From contig NZ_WSTB01000016.1 in assembly GCF_009789235.1 (NCBI RefSeq), positions 1 through 64,000 on the forward strand: a stretch of DNA of 64,000 nt, in the 5' to 3' direction. The position numbers and the translations under genes were made by a program. The stretch comes from Flavobacterium hydrocarbonoxydans. Lineage in GTDB: Bacteria; Bacteroidota; Bacteroidia; Flavobacteriales; Flavobacteriaceae. Each line of letters opens with the position of its first letter. The first letter of the stretch is position 1. Below, one piece after another: positions 17,365-27,234 of this stretch. The notes beneath the pieces are model-generated. The model saw nothing but the letters and a program-made list of their open reading frames with translations. It did no database searches and was not told the DNA's origin.

Positions 17365-20166
17365 CTATACAGCCAGAATATATTCAACTAAACCGATTTC
17401 GTGCTGCAAATCCATTTTCTTGCGCAAACGGTATCTTTTTATTTCGACACTTCGAACCGATATATTAAACAATGGAGCGATTTCTTTTGAGGAAAGATTT
17501 AATCGCAGGTACGCACATAAGCGTAAATCATTAGGAGTAAGCAAAGGATGAAGTTGTTTGATTCGCTTTAAAAAGTCTTTATCAGCACTATCAAATGCTT
17601 CTTTAAAGATTTTCCAGGAATCTTCTTCAGTAATGTTTTTATTAATAGTACTAATTACTGATTTGATGTTTTTATTATCGTCCTGTGCTGTTTTATTCAA
17701 GTCATCTTTTATAAAAGCCAAAAGTTCATTTTTACTATTCAGACTCATCGTAGAAACGGCCAGTTCTCTGTTTTTATTGTCAACATCTAATGATAATTGT
17801 TCATTTCGAAGTTTCATCAGCTGTTGTTCGTTTTCTAGTTCTTTAATTTCCAGCAAAAGATTGTTTTCTTCAATTAATTTTTCTTTTTGTTTGTTATAAT
17901 AATTTCGATACGATTTATTGATAAAATACCCCAAAACAATTAATAATAATAAATAAACAAAACAAGCCAAATTCGTCAAATACCAAGGCTTCAACACTAC
18001 AAAAGTATAAGTAGCCATGGTAGGCAAAAGTGTATTGGCGTATTTTGATCTGACTTTAAAAGTATATGTACCTGGCGATAAGTTTTTAAAATTTACAGAT
18101 GATTTTGTACTCCATTCGCTCCAGTCATTCTGAAAACCTTCCAGCAAATACTGATATTCTGAGTTGATGTACTTATTGTATTCCGGAACCGTATAGTTTA
18201 AAGTAATGTTGTTATCACTGGAACTAAATCTTCCTTCTTCTTTTAAAACTACATTTTTAAGTATTTCATTTTGCTTATTAATGAATATTTCCGAAATCGA
18301 AACGGTATAGTTATTAAAACTCAAATCATCAATATTAAGCGTATAATAGCCATCAGTGGTTCCTATCAAATAAGTCGATTTTGAAATTTGTGTAATATTC
18401 TCAAAACCGGACATCGAATTAGTCAGGGTTGATGGAATCGGAATCACATTTTGCTTCAGCTGATTACTCAATTTACTGGCTGAGAAATAATGAATATAAT
18501 TTTTAGAAAAAAGCCAAATTTTGTTTGCGTTATCTACGACCAGCTTACCGGATGTATATTCGTCTTTTTCAAAAATCGAACTTAATAATTTATCTTTTTC
18601 AAATTTTTTTGTAATCAGATTGAGTTTAAAAATTCCTTCTTTATAAGCATAATAAATGGCTCCGTTAAATTTGACCAAACTTGCATTTTTTCCTTTTTTT
18701 GGCGTCGAATACGTATAAACCTCTTTTGTACTCAAAAAAGCATTGTCCGGCTTTAATCTAAAAACACCTTTATATTCATGACTTACATAAAGATCCAGAT
18801 TGGGCATAATTTCGAAATAGCGCGAAGATGAATCAAAACCTTTAATCTTATTCTTAAAAACCCATCGGTTATTGACTTTCTCCAGAACCGAAATTCCGTA
18901 ATAATTCCCCTGAAGCAATTTATTTTTCGCATTCGGAACAGGCTCAAATTTCCAGGTACCAGATGCTGAAAATATAGTATTTGCCGTTGTATTTTCGATT
19001 ATAAAAGTCCCGGAATCATGACCGCAAAAAAGCGTATTATCATACTCAAATAACGACCAAACCTGTCCTTTGGTACCACTTACAAACTGAAAATCAGCAT
19101 TGGTTTGGTATTTTTTACAAAACAATCCCTGATTAGTTCCTACATACAACAAACCGTTATGCGTAATCGAAGCATACACCGTTCCTAAAACCCCTGTATC
19201 GTCTGTAAAACTATGTACCGGAGTTTTTAAATTGATACAATTAATTCCGTTGTCAAGCCCTACCCAAACATTTTGATCTCTATCTTCAAATAACGACAAG
19301 GCTGTATTATTACTCAATCCTTTGCTTTGCGAAATATGATAACGCAACTCCCCTTCTTTGGTTAAAATAAAAACACCATTAGAAACCGTTCCAAGTGCAT
19401 AACTGCCGTCCTGAAGCCTTTGACTGCTGTAAACAAAACCGGATTTCAACTCCCTGTCTGCAGCTGTAGAAAAACGTGTTAAATTACTGCCTATCAATTT
19501 GTAAAACCCATCCAATTGTGTCTGAATAAGCAATCCTTCCTCAGTTGCAAAAACATTTACAATAGTAAAATTTTTCAGGACAGGATTATTCGAAATGAGT
19601 TTTCCTTTACCGCTTTCTATTTCAAAAAGACCTTCTTTTATGGTTTGAAAATAAATCGCATTTTTAGTAGCAAAAGATTTTATGACACCATTTTTTGGCG
19701 AAATAATTTTAAAAGTTTTGGTTTTAGTATCATAAATATAAATCCGGCTCAAAGACTGAAACAAGATCCACTGATCGTATTTCAGAATATTCCAGAACTG
19801 TTCGTCATCCAGAATTTTAGATTTAATTTTATCGCTAAGCGAAGTGTATTTCAGTTTTCCATTGGCTTGTCGGGTCCAATAGCCAAAATTCATATAACAG
19901 CCCGTATAAATAGTGTTATCAATCACTTTTACAGAACGCATAATGGTTTCATTGGGCGTAGGATACAACTCCCAATTGGTTCCATTGAATTCCAAAAGCC
20001 CTTCATTATTAGCAAAATAAAGATAATTCTGATCGTCCTGCGAAATCATCCAGCTTTGATTTCCAGCACCATAAATTGTAGAGGGGTATTTTATAATGGG
20101 CGGAAGTTCCTGAGAAAAAAGTTTGAAACTCATCAAAAAAAGCAGCAGGTATAGTTTTGATTTCAA
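17365..20166 (-). CDS. Membrane-spanning PUL regulator: beta-propeller sensor, Y_Y_Y domain, LuxR-type HTH
   Basis: 933 residues. Signal peptide (1-18), then about 650 residues of Reg_prop-like propeller blades, a triple-tyrosine (Y_Y_Y) domain at about 680-755, one membrane helix at about 765-785, a cytoplasmic coiled coil (about 785-860) and a C-terminal helix-turn-helix (about 885-930; LSSKEIAPLFNISVRSVEIK). The periplasmic half resembles hybrid two-component PUL sensors, but there is no histidine kinase, receiver or AraC domain: the coiled coil leads straight to a LuxR/GerE-like HTH. It should sense a glucan fragment in the periplasm and bind DNA near the membrane. It lies directly upstream of susC on the same strand with a terminator between. 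Confidence 0.88.
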   Translation of the reverse strand: MKSKLYLLLFLMSFKLFSQELPPIIKYPSTIYGAGNQSWMISQDDQNYLYFANNEGLLEFNGTNWELYPTPNETIMRSVKVIDNTIYTGCYMNFGYWTRQANGKLKYTSLSDKIKSKILDDEQFWNILKYDQWILFQSLSRIYIYDTKTKTFKIISPKNGVIKSFATKNAIYFQTIKEGLFEIESGKGKLISNNPVLKNFTIVNVFATEEGLLIQTQLDGFYKLIGSNLTRFSTAADRELKSGFVYSSQRLQDGSYALGTVSNGVFILTKEGELRYHISQSKGLSNNTALSLFEDRDQNVWVGLDNGINCINLKTPVHSFTDDTGVLGTVYASITHNGLLYVGTNQGLFCKKYQTNADFQFVSGTKGQVWSLFEYDNTLFCGHDSGTFIIENTTANTIFSASGTWKFEPVPNAKNKLLQGNYYGISVLEKVNNRWVFKNKIKGFDSSSRYFEIMPNLDLYVSHEYKGVFRLKPDNAFLSTKEVYTYSTPKKGKNASLVKFNGAIYYAYKEGIFKLNLITKKFEKDKLLSSIFEKDEYTSGKLVVDNANKIWLFSKNYIHYFSASKLSNQLKQNVIPIPSTLTNSMSGFENITQISKSTYLIGTTDGYYTLNIDDLSFNNYTVSISEIFINKQNEILKNVVLKEEGRFSSSDNNITLNYTVPEYNKYINSEYQYLLEGFQNDWSEWSTKSSVNFKNLSPGTYTFKVRSKYANTLLPTMATYTFVVLKPWYLTNLACFVYLLLLIVLGYFINKSYRNYYNKQKEKLIEENNLLLEIKELENEQQLMKLRNEQLSLDVDNKNRELAVSTMSLNSKNELLAFIKDDLNKTAQDDNKNIKSVISTINKNITEEDSWKIFKEAFDSADKDFLKRIKQLHPLLTPNDLRLCAYLRLNLSSKEIAPLFNISVRSVEIKRYRLRKKMDLQHEIGLVEYILAV

Positions 20167-20232
20167 TTTGAATTATGTATTAATTTATTTATTACTATTC
20201 GTTTCTTACACCAATCATTGAGAATGGCGCAC

Positions 20233-20323
20233 AGATGAAACTGATTTTAACAGATTAACGCAGCTTGTGATTTACAAAGAGCTATGAAAACAGCCGGTTT
20301 TATCTGTTCAATCTGTGTCATCT
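20233..20323. repeat. Dispersed inverted repeat upstream of the PUL regulator
   Basis: Arms of about 25 bp (20233-20257 and 20299-20323) pair imperfectly around ACAGAT. It sits between the divergent regulator and uvrA genes and resembles the CACAGATT-type repeats in flavobacterial intergenic DNA. The remaining part of this 411-bp gap holds no convincing gene. Confidence 0.6.
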
Positions 20324-20551
20324 CTGGTCAATTTTTATTTAGTCCGCTTTGCGAACAATTGTGTGATTTATTATAAAAAACGCTCTAAAATAAGTTATTT
20401 TTTATTGATGTCATTATCTTTTAATAAAAAAGCTACAATTCAGAAAAATGGAATTTCAACTGAATTTAATGACTTAAAAGATGGTGAAAATTTAACGTGA
20501 ATTTAGAACAAATGGACAACTATCGTTAACTAAACTCAATTCAAAAATGAT

Positions 20552-20559
20552 TACTTTTG
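20552..20559 (+). promoter_or_regulatory. -7 promoter element of uvrA
   Basis: TACTTTTG matches TAnnTTTG and lies 18 bp before the chosen ATG. The upstream TTG at 20566 would leave almost no leader, which supports the ATG. Confidence 0.6.
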
Positions 20560-20577
20560 TAGAAATTGACTTTTTTT

Positions 20578-23373
20578 ATGCAAATTGATCTTTCTACACT
20601 CGACCCAAAGAAAAACATTATCATCAAAGGTGCACAAGTACATAATTTAAAAAATGTAGATGTGGCAATTCCCCGAAATAAACTTGTAGTAATCACAGGT
20701 CTTTCAGGATCAGGAAAATCGAGTCTGGCTTTCGATACTTTGTATGCCGAAGGGCAGCGCCGTTATGTAGAAAGTTTATCATCCTACGCACGTCAGTTTT
20801 TGGGACGTTTAGACAAACCAAAAGTAGAATACATCAAAGGTATTGCACCTGCTATTGCCATTGAACAAAAAGTGAATACAACCAACGCCCGATCAACAGT
20901 TGGAACTTCTACCGAAATTTACGATTATATCAAACTTTTATTTGCCAGAATAGGACGTACTTATTCGCCAATTTCAGGTCAGGAAGTCAAAAAAAATACC
21001 GTTACTGATGTTGTTTCAGAAGTAAAAGGCTTCGATTTGGATAGCAAATGGCTTTTGTTAGCTCCTATTCATCTTGAAGAAGGAAGACAGCTCGAAGACA
21101 AACTTAAAGTCCTGCTGCAACAAGGTTTCGCACGTATTTTGGTTGACAACGAAATGGTTCGTTTAGATGATTTTACCCCTACAGACATTCATAAATTAGA
21201 TAATAAAGATATCTTATTAATCATTGACAGAATTGTGGTCAAGGAAGAAGAAGAATTCTATAATCGTCTGGCTGATGCCGTACAAACCGCTTTTTTTGAA
21301 GGAAAAGGAATTTGCTATTTGCAGGAATTAAATTCGGATAAAAGATTTACCTATTCGAATAATTTTGAACTAGATGGTATTGCTTTTCTGGAACCAAATG
21401 TACATTTATTCAGTTTTAATAATCCATACGGTGCCTGCCCGGTTTGCGAAGGCTACGGAAATATCATTGGTATAGATGCTGATTTAGTGGTTCCAAATAC
21501 CTCTTTATCTGTTTTTGAAAGTGCTATTTTTCCCTGGAGAGGCGAAAGCATGAGCTGGTACAAAGACGAATTTGTAAAACATTCTTATAAATTTGATTTT
21601 CCTGTTCACAAACCCTTTTTTGAACTTACTGAAGAACAAAAAGATGTAATTTGGAAAGGAAATCAATATTTTCAGGGACTAAATGATTTCTTCAAAGAAT
21701 TAGAAGAAAAAAATTATAAAATACAAAATCGTGTGATGTTATCCCGTTACCGCGGAAAAACAAAATGTCACGCCTGTCGCGGAAAACGTTTACGCGAAGA
21801 AGCTTCTTATGTAAAAATAAACGGAAAAACGGTTTCAGAATTGGTTGATTTACCAATTAGACATCTGGTTACTTTTTTCAAAAACATTGAGTTAGATGTT
21901 TACGAGCAGCAAATTGCCAAACGTTTAATGATCGAAATCAATAATCGTTTATCATTTTTAACCGAAGTGGGTTTGGATTATCTTACTTTAAACAGAAATT
22001 CTGCCACACTTTCCGGAGGTGAATCACAACGTATCAATCTGGCGACCTCATTAGGAAGCAGTTTAGTAGGTTCAATGTATATTCTGGATGAGCCAAGTAT
22101 TGGTTTACACCCAAAAGATTCTGAACGATTGATAAAAGTTTTACTTTCGCTTCGCGATTTAGGCAATACCGTAATTGTTGTTGAACACGACGAAGACATT
22201 ATGAAAGCTGCCGATATGATTATTGATATTGGTCCGGAAGCTGGAACCTTTGGTGGAAATTTAGTAGCTCAGGGAACCTATAATGAAATTTTAAAATCAG
22301 ATTCTTTAACAGCAAAATACCTGAATGGAGATCTGGAAATTGCAGTTCCAAAAACCAGACGTAAATTCAAAAACCACATTGATATTATCGGTGCCAGAGA
22401 AAACAATTTAAAAAATATTGATGTTACTTTTCCTTTGGATGTTTTAACCGTTATTACGGGCGTTTCCGGAAGTGGAAAAAGTACTTTGATTAAGAAAATT
22501 TTGTTTCCAGCGATGCAAAAAAAGCTAGACAATGCTGCCGAAAAAGCAGGTCAGTTTAGCGAAATAAAAGGTTCTTTTTCTCAGATAAAACACATCGAAT
22601 ACGTTGATCAAAACCCTATTGGAAGAAGTTCACGTTCAAATCCCGTAACGTACATTAAGGCTTATGATGATATTCGTGATTTGTATGCCAAAGAAAAACT
22701 ATCCAAAATAAGAGGCTATCAGGCCAAACATTTTTCTTTTAATGTCGATGGAGGCCGCTGCGAAACCTGTAAAGGGGAAGGCTCCATAAACGTCGAAATG
22801 GTCTTTATGGCCGATGTTTCCCTGCCTTGCGAAACCTGCGGAGGAAAGCGTTTCAAAAAAGAAGTTTTAGAAATTACTTTTGATAACCAAAACATCAATG
22901 ATATTCTAACCATGACTATTGATGATGCTATTGCTTTTTTCGAAAAAAACAAACAAACCAAAATCACTCAGAAATTACAGCCGTTGCAGGATGTTGGTTT
23001 GGGATATGTACAATTAGGTCAATCTTCTTCTACTCTATCTGGTGGTGAAGCTCAGCGTATTAAACTGGCTTCATTTTTAGTTAAAGGAGCCACAAAAGAT
23101 AAAGCCTTATTTGTTTTTGATGAACCTACAACGGGATTGCATTTTCATGATATAAAAAAACTACTGAAATCCTTCGACGCCTTAATCGAAAAAGGACATT
23201 CAATTATAGTAATTGAGCACAATCTGGATTTGATAAAATGTGCCGACTGGATTATTGACCTGGGCCCTGAAGGCGGAGAAAACGGAGGAAATTTATTAGC
23301 GGTAGGAACTCCGGAAGAGCTCATAAAAGCAAAAAACTCCGTGACAGGAGTTTATTTAAAAGAAAAACTTTAA
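20578..23373 (+). CDS. uvrA: Excinuclease ABC subunit A
   Basis: 931 residues from the ATG at 20578. UvrA is the damage-sensing ATPase dimer of nucleotide excision repair. Two ABC cassettes are complete: Walker A GLSGSGKSS near the N-terminus and GVSGSGKST in the second half, signatures LSGGESQR and LSGGEAQR, and Walker B ILDEPS and FDEPTTG. Three CxxC zinc motifs are visible (CPVCEGYG, CHACRGKR and CETCKGEG paired with CETCGGKR). Length and order are those of a normal UvrA. It has its own promoter and converges on a small membrane protein gene 6 bp away, with no clear terminator between them. Confidence 0.98.
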   Translation: MQIDLSTLDPKKNIIIKGAQVHNLKNVDVAIPRNKLVVITGLSGSGKSSLAFDTLYAEGQRRYVESLSSYARQFLGRLDKPKVEYIKGIAPAIAIEQKVNTTNARSTVGTSTEIYDYIKLLFARIGRTYSPISGQEVKKNTVTDVVSEVKGFDLDSKWLLLAPIHLEEGRQLEDKLKVLLQQGFARILVDNEMVRLDDFTPTDIHKLDNKDILLIIDRIVVKEEEEFYNRLADAVQTAFFEGKGICYLQELNSDKRFTYSNNFELDGIAFLEPNVHLFSFNNPYGACPVCEGYGNIIGIDADLVVPNTSLSVFESAIFPWRGESMSWYKDEFVKHSYKFDFPVHKPFFELTEEQKDVIWKGNQYFQGLNDFFKELEEKNYKIQNRVMLSRYRGKTKCHACRGKRLREEASYVKINGKTVSELVDLPIRHLVTFFKNIELDVYEQQIAKRLMIEINNRLSFLTEVGLDYLTLNRNSATLSGGESQRINLATSLGSSLVGSMYILDEPSIGLHPKDSERLIKVLLSLRDLGNTVIVVEHDEDIMKAADMIIDIGPEAGTFGGNLVAQGTYNEILKSDSLTAKYLNGDLEIAVPKTRRKFKNHIDIIGARENNLKNIDVTFPLDVLTVITGVSGSGKSTLIKKILFPAMQKKLDNAAEKAGQFSEIKGSFSQIKHIEYVDQNPIGRSSRSNPVTYIKAYDDIRDLYAKEKLSKIRGYQAKHFSFNVDGGRCETCKGEGSINVEMVFMADVSLPCETCGGKRFKKEVLEITFDNQNINDILTMTIDDAIAFFEKNKQTKITQKLQPLQDVGLGYVQLGQSSSTLSGGEAQRIKLASFLVKGATKDKALFVFDEPTTGLHFHDIKKLLKSFDALIEKGHSIIVIEHNLDLIKCADWIIDLGPEGGENGGNLLAVGTPEELIKAKNSVTGVYLKEKL

Positions 23374-23379
23374 TTTTTC

Positions 23380-23679
23380 TTAAGCTACTAAGCATCTTTC
23401 GGTAAAAGGAATACCGTCTTCGTCTATGGCTACTAAAATCTTTTTTTGTTTTGAAGCTTCGATAGTAAGGTATATCCATGCTACTGACCATAAACCTAAT
23501 GTAAAACAAAAAATTATAAAATTAAAGCTGTGATTTACAGCTTTACCGCCTTTGTATAATACTGCAAATTGAAATTCATCATTTCTTTCTTCTAAAATAA
23601 ATCCGTTGTGAATTTTTTTCGAAATCAGGTTTGAAAAAACCCTTAAACTTTCTTCTCTTGCGGGTTGGTTACTTTTCAT
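23380..23679 (-). CDS. Small membrane protein of unknown function
   Basis: 99 residues. A soluble N-terminal half (MKSNQPAREESLRVF) is followed by one strong hydrophobic helix at about 53-73 (FIIFCFTLGLWSVAWIYL) and a short acidic tail. I recall similar proteins in Flavobacterium without a function. It converges on uvrA with only 6 bp between the stop codons. The 272-bp AT-rich gap upstream contains nothing I can identify. Confidence 0.65.
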   Translation of the reverse strand: MKSNQPAREESLRVFSNLISKKIHNGFILEERNDEFQFAVLYKGGKAVNHSFNFIIFCFTLGLWSVAWIYLTIEASKQKKILVAIDEDGIPFTERCLVA

Positions 23680-23951
23680 AAGCTTTTGGTTTAAAATTAA
23701 TCCATTTCTTGTGTAATTCCTTCTTGTTAATTTTTATACAAAAATAAACAATCCAAACTATCGGTACAATACCCACTTTTAATGATTTTGTTATTTAATA
23801 TTCAAAACAATTGAAAAAGTGTTATTAAATCAAGAATATAAATTTACTTTTATTTCAAATATTTACAAAATAAACAAGCTTTTAATTTTGTGTAGTTTAA
23901 CAGATTTTAAACACTTTTGGTCGATAATCTTACTATTTTATTCCCAAAACC

Positions 23952-25580
23952 TTATTCCTTGTTTAAATATTCTTCTGGAATTGTAGTTTTGTTACCATCT
24001 CGGAATGCTTTATAATGTGGAGACATAATTTCGATTCCGGCTGCATTAAAAGAATCCTGAATATTTTGATGCAAAGACGAATAAATTCTGGGTTGTTTAT
24101 TCGGTTCTTTGGTATATACATTAATTTGGTACGATACATAAAAATCATCCAGACTGGTTTGCAATACAAAAGGTGCAGGATTGGGCTCGATCATCTCCGT
24201 TTTTAGAACTGCATCAATCAAAGCTTTGTAAATGTCTTTCCAGGGTACATCATATCCAATAGTAACGGTAGTGTGAATTAGGAGACCATTATTAGCAGCA
24301 TGACTTGTATTCGCAGAATAATTCGTAGAAACACTTGACAAAACGGTTGCATTGGGAATCGTAATATCTTCAAACTTAGGAGTTCTTATTCGGGTAACCA
24401 AAGCCGTTTTTTCGATAACTTCCCCACTTACATCACCAATTTTTATAAAATCTCCAATCTTAAAAGGCCGCATATAGGTAATGACTAATCCTGCCACCAT
24501 ATTGGCGATTGCATTTGATGAACCTAATGAAAATAAAATCCCAACAAACACTGAAACTCCTTTGAAAATCGGAGAATCTGAACCTGGCAAGTACGGAAAA
24601 ATAATCACAAGCATAAATGCAAACAGCAGAAATCTGATAATATTGAAAGTTGGCATCGCCCAATCACTGTAAAATCCATCAATTTTGATGTTTCCTTTTT
24701 TAATTTCATCAAAAAAGAATTTTATAATTTTCAGGGCGTACTTAAATAGAACAATGATGACAATAATCGTAAATAAACTTGGTAAGAATCCAACAAAACT
24801 TAAAAAAGCATGTCTAATGGGATTCAAAATCCAATGTAATAAAGTTGTTGTATAGGCTTCCGTTGCTGGAAAAATGCTAAACAGGATAGGCAACGCTAAA
24901 TAAACGATTAGAATCAGCGTAATGATTTTAATAAAACCTATAACTCTGGTCGTAAGAAACAATTGCTTTTGTGGTGATAAAATACTGATATTGTTATATT
25001 TAAAACCTTTAAAATATTTACTTTTATGAATTATAAAGTAGTTTTTAATTTTATTGAATACTTTCCCTGCCAGATACAGAATAATTCCAATAATAAAAAT
25101 AAGAAGAGCAGTAAATCCAAGACGTTTTGGCAATTGAGAATGGTTTTCATTTTCTGAAATAACAGCCTTTTTTATTAAGCCTAAGTTGCGCTCTGCTATA
25201 AAATTTGCCGTTTGATTTTCTGCTTTAGCATCAATATCCAAAATAGACATTATCACAAAATCATCTTTGTACATAATATCGTGTGTAATTTCAGATTTCA
25301 CAATTTTAAGAGAATCTGGCTCGAAAAAGGAATCTTCGTAAAGGCTTTTTATTTTCTCACTTATCGCTTTTGCCCTGGTCTCTGCAGTAAAAGAACCTAC
25401 TTTTTTATAAACATAAAATAGTGTGTCTCTAAAAGGAATAACTGGTATTCCTTTTAATTTTATTGTTGTAGTATCAATAGAATTAATATTTTTTTCTTTT
25501 TCTGCAGCTTTTTGAGTGTATCCATTTTGAAAAACAGAAAGAAATAAAAAAAGTAAAACCCAAGTGTAATTCTTTTTCAT
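23952..25580 (-). CDS. MscS-family mechanosensitive ion channel
   Basis: 542 residues. Signal peptide (about 1-22), a periplasmic domain to about 150, a membrane helix at about 153-172, then several helices between 215 and 350. The pore-lining TM3 region is Gly/Ala-rich (FVGILFSLGSSNAIANMVAG) and is followed by the MscS beta domain with FKIGDFIKIGDVSGEVIEK. Such channels release solutes under hypo-osmotic shock. The long N-terminal extension is like larger MscS relatives. Monocistronic as far as I can see. Confidence 0.92.
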   Translation of the reverse strand: MKKNYTWVLLFLFLSVFQNGYTQKAAEKEKNINSIDTTTIKLKGIPVIPFRDTLFYVYKKVGSFTAETRAKAISEKIKSLYEDSFFEPDSLKIVKSEITHDIMYKDDFVIMSILDIDAKAENQTANFIAERNLGLIKKAVISENENHSQLPKRLGFTALLIFIIGIILYLAGKVFNKIKNYFIIHKSKYFKGFKYNNISILSPQKQLFLTTRVIGFIKIITLILIVYLALPILFSIFPATEAYTTTLLHWILNPIRHAFLSFVGFLPSLFTIIVIIVLFKYALKIIKFFFDEIKKGNIKIDGFYSDWAMPTFNIIRFLLFAFMLVIIFPYLPGSDSPIFKGVSVFVGILFSLGSSNAIANMVAGLVITYMRPFKIGDFIKIGDVSGEVIEKTALVTRIRTPKFEDITIPNATVLSSVSTNYSANTSHAANNGLLIHTTVTIGYDVPWKDIYKALIDAVLKTEMIEPNPAPFVLQTSLDDFYVSYQINVYTKEPNKQPRIYSSLHQNIQDSFNAAGIEIMSPHYKAFRDGNKTTIPEEYLNKE

Positions 25581-25669
25581 AATATGTCAGAAATTAAGTA
25601 TGCTTCTAACAAATATAAAAACAAAAAAGATTACTTGATTAGTTTAAAATACTATTTCTCAACAAAATA

Positions 25670-27142
25670 CTAAGATAATTTGATTCCGATTTTACCAAAA
25701 AGCATTTTAATGACCTTGTTAATATCCGGAGAAATTTCAAACTTATAATTAAGATATACATACAAAACCGTCACAATAGCCGATTTTATTGCAATCCCGA
25801 TTAACGGATAAACAGGTATTTCCCAAAAATAAAACGCCAAAAACAAAGCTGTAGTTACCCCTAATGAATATAAATTTTGCTTCGTAAAAGGATATAAATC
25901 AAGTCGTTTTACCACAAAAAGTAATTTTGCCAGACTATAACACGTTATCGATATCAAAGTAGCAAATGCCGAACCTGTAATGCCGTAGAGCGGGATAAAA
26001 ATTACGTTTAAAATAAACGTTAAACCTACTAATGCCAATCCCAGAAACAAAACCATTCGATAGTATTTTGTATTGAAAATAATAGCATTGTTATTCCCTA
26101 AAATCAAATCGAAGTACTTAGACAGCCCAATCATAAAAACTACCGGGATTCCGCCCCTATATTCCTCAGGAACAATCTCATACAACTGATTAATATTCAC
26201 AAAAATACACAACATTACAAAACCGCCCACAATTTGAAGATTTATGGATGTTTTCTTGTACAAATCATTCAATTCATCGTGTTTATTCTCGTGCATTAAT
26301 TTGGCTGTAATGGGATACACAATTTGATGCATCGCACGGCTCGGAACCGAAATTACCAATGCAATATAAGTAGCTACCGAATAATAAGCGATATTCTCGA
26401 TTTTCATGTATTGATTCAGCATCAATTTATCACCATCCAAAAGTAAATTTGCTACACTTCCTGACAGGATAATGTAAAAAGTATATTCCATTACGCTTTT
26501 TACATTTGCCGGAATGTTAATCTGGAACTTTGGTTTTTTTACATAAAAAGCATAAAACATAGTAATGATAAAGGCTACAAAGTAGATACCGGCCGTTAGA
26601 TAAACAAATTGTACTAACGTAATCCAATTAAAATACAAACCTACCAATGCTACCGAAGAAAACAAACGCAAACCTACTTCTTTGATAAAATTTCCAAAAA
26701 CAGAGTGCATGTGAACTCTTGCCCAGGCATAAAATATTTCGAAATACGCCATACAAATCCCAATAAACGGAATTAGAAGCATAAACTCTTTTACAACAGG
26801 ATTTTCTTTTGAAACAAAATCGGTTATATCATCAAAGAAAAACAAACCAATGATTCCCAAAGGAATACACATTAATATGGGAAACAAAGTGGTGAACGAT
26901 AAAAACTCTTCCCGTTCTTCTTCGGTTTTATATTGTGAATAAAACTTGACTAATGTATTTTGCATTCCGATAGCAAACAAAGGCATGATAACGTTCGCAG
27001 CCGAAAGAATATAATTAGTTAAAGCATAATAGGTTGCTCCTAAAAAAATAGGATACAAATAAAGTGTATTGATAGCCCCGATTCCGAAACCTATGTAAGT
27101 AATGATGGTGTTCTTAAAAGACTGATTTAAAACAATACCCAT
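25670..27142 (-). CDS. Polysaccharide flippase (MATE/MVF-like, Wzx type)
   Basis: 490 residues with about 12-14 predicted membrane helices spread over the whole length and no signal peptide. It fits the oligosaccharide flippase superfamily, which moves lipid-linked glycans across the inner membrane. It follows a glycosyltransferase gene on the same strand, 92 bp away. Six degenerate heptamers lie just before its start codon. Confidence 0.88.
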   Translation of the reverse strand: MGIVLNQSFKNTIITYIGFGIGAINTLYLYPIFLGATYYALTNYILSAANVIMPLFAIGMQNTLVKFYSQYKTEEEREEFLSFTTLFPILMCIPLGIIGLFFFDDITDFVSKENPVVKEFMLLIPFIGICMAYFEIFYAWARVHMHSVFGNFIKEVGLRLFSSVALVGLYFNWITLVQFVYLTAGIYFVAFIITMFYAFYVKKPKFQINIPANVKSVMEYTFYIILSGSVANLLLDGDKLMLNQYMKIENIAYYSVATYIALVISVPSRAMHQIVYPITAKLMHENKHDELNDLYKKTSINLQIVGGFVMLCIFVNINQLYEIVPEEYRGGIPVVFMIGLSKYFDLILGNNNAIIFNTKYYRMVLFLGLALVGLTFILNVIFIPLYGITGSAFATLISITCYSLAKLLFVVKRLDLYPFTKQNLYSLGVTTALFLAFYFWEIPVYPLIGIAIKSAIVTVLYVYLNYKFEISPDINKVIKMLFGKIGIKLS

Positions 27143-27147
27143 TTTTT

Positions 27148-27189
27148 GATTGTAGAATTTAGATTGTAGAGTTTAGATTTTTGATTTTC
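27148..27189. repeat. Heptamer array upstream of the flippase gene
   Basis: Six degenerate 7-bp units (GATTGTA, GAATTTA, GATTGTA, GAGTTTA, GATTTTT, GATTTTC) begin 6 bp upstream of the flippase ATG. They have the same period and orientation as the units upstream of bcp and mnmA. Confidence 0.6.
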
Positions 27190-27234
27190 TGCTCTCTTTT
27201 TTGAAATTGTTATGGCTTTTTGAAATTGTTCTTT

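Noticed and set aside
19516..20154. ORF of 212 codons on the plus strand
   Set aside because: Antisense shadow of the PUL regulator; no motif, unusual composition.
20315..20500. 61-codon ORF between the regulator and uvrA
   Set aside because: It overlaps the dispersed inverted repeat and has no conserved-looking sequence or promoter.
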